DNA of 6,034 nt from Candidatus Parvarchaeota archaeon. GTDB lineage: Archaea; Nanobdellota; Nanobdellia; CSSed11-243R1. The stretch covers positions 1 to 6,034 of the forward strand of contig PWUQ01000080.1 in the NCBI GenBank assembly GCA_003563585.1, in the 5' to 3' direction. Below, piece after piece: positions 6,027 to 6,034 of the stretch. A model generated the notes under the pieces. The model worked only from the letters and a program-made list of their open reading frames with translations. It made no database searches and was not told where the DNA came from. Both the position numbers and the translations under genes were made by a program. Numbering within the stretch: the stretch's first letter is position 1; each line of letters opens with the position of its first letter.

Positions 6027-6034
6027 TATTTAAA
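6027..6034 (+). promoter_or_regulatory. Possible TATA box at the right edge
   Basis: TATTTAAA touches the window end, just past the terminator. It would suit a TATA box for the next + strand gene, but that gene is outside the window and such octamers are common in AT-rich DNA. Confidence 0.25.

Noticed and set aside
1..6034. CRISPR array, insertion sequence or toxin-antitoxin module
   Set aside because: No spaced direct repeats, terminal inverted repeats, transposase, nuclease or small paired genes are seen on either strand.
1..6034. Bacterial (for example CPR) origin
   Set aside because: TldD and MacB-type proteins occur in bacteria too, but the A1:U72 initiator tRNA without CCA, the TATA-like boxes and the COG1361-type exported protein fit archaea much better.

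Overview
The window looks like a piece of an AT-rich archaeal chromosome. Four things point to archaea: an initiator tRNA(Met) with an A1:U72 pair and three stacked G:C pairs in the anticodon stem, no encoded CCA, and a T-tract just after it; TATA-like boxes about 27-33 bases upstream of the tRNA and of one protein gene; GGTGA/GGTGAT ribosome-binding sites; and a secreted protein of the archaeal S-layer-like (COG1361) type encoded between the two subunits of an ABC transporter. The very A-rich coding strands and dominant AGA arginine codons would suit a DPANN lineage such as Pacearchaeota or Woesearchaeota, but that placement is inference only.

Left block (1-2646, + strand): a tldD-tldE pair encoding the two halves of the TldD/TldE metalloprotease. 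tldD runs off the left edge, its start codon lies outside the window, and its C-terminus overlaps tldE. TldD keeps the HExxxH zinc motif and the C-terminal cysteine. TldE has lost them, as expected of the non-catalytic partner.

Middle (2647-3152): a small hydrophilic, lysine/glutamate-rich protein gene of unknown function lies on the minus strand, tail to tail with tldE with one base between the stop codons. A 91-base intergenic spacer then carries apparent divergent promoters, one for this small gene (probably leaderless) and one for the initiator tRNA on the + strand.

Right block (3165-6002, + strand): a three-gene operon begins 12 bases after the tRNA. It encodes a MacB/LolD-type ABC ATPase, an exported membrane-anchored protein with two predicted beta-sandwich domains (COG1361-like), and a MacB/FtsX-type permease. 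The genes are packed by a short spacer with a good ribosome-binding site and then by an ATGA overlap. The exported protein probably serves as the extracytoplasmic partner of the transporter, in the role MacA-type adaptors have in bacteria; the substrate is unknown. The operon ends in a T-rich terminator at 6003-6018.

The gene families are known and I see no clearly new defence or mobile system. The most interesting points are the tRNA-to-mRNA junction, where tRNA 3' processing may create the transporter mRNA's 5' end, the unusual transporter composition, and the unknown small protein.
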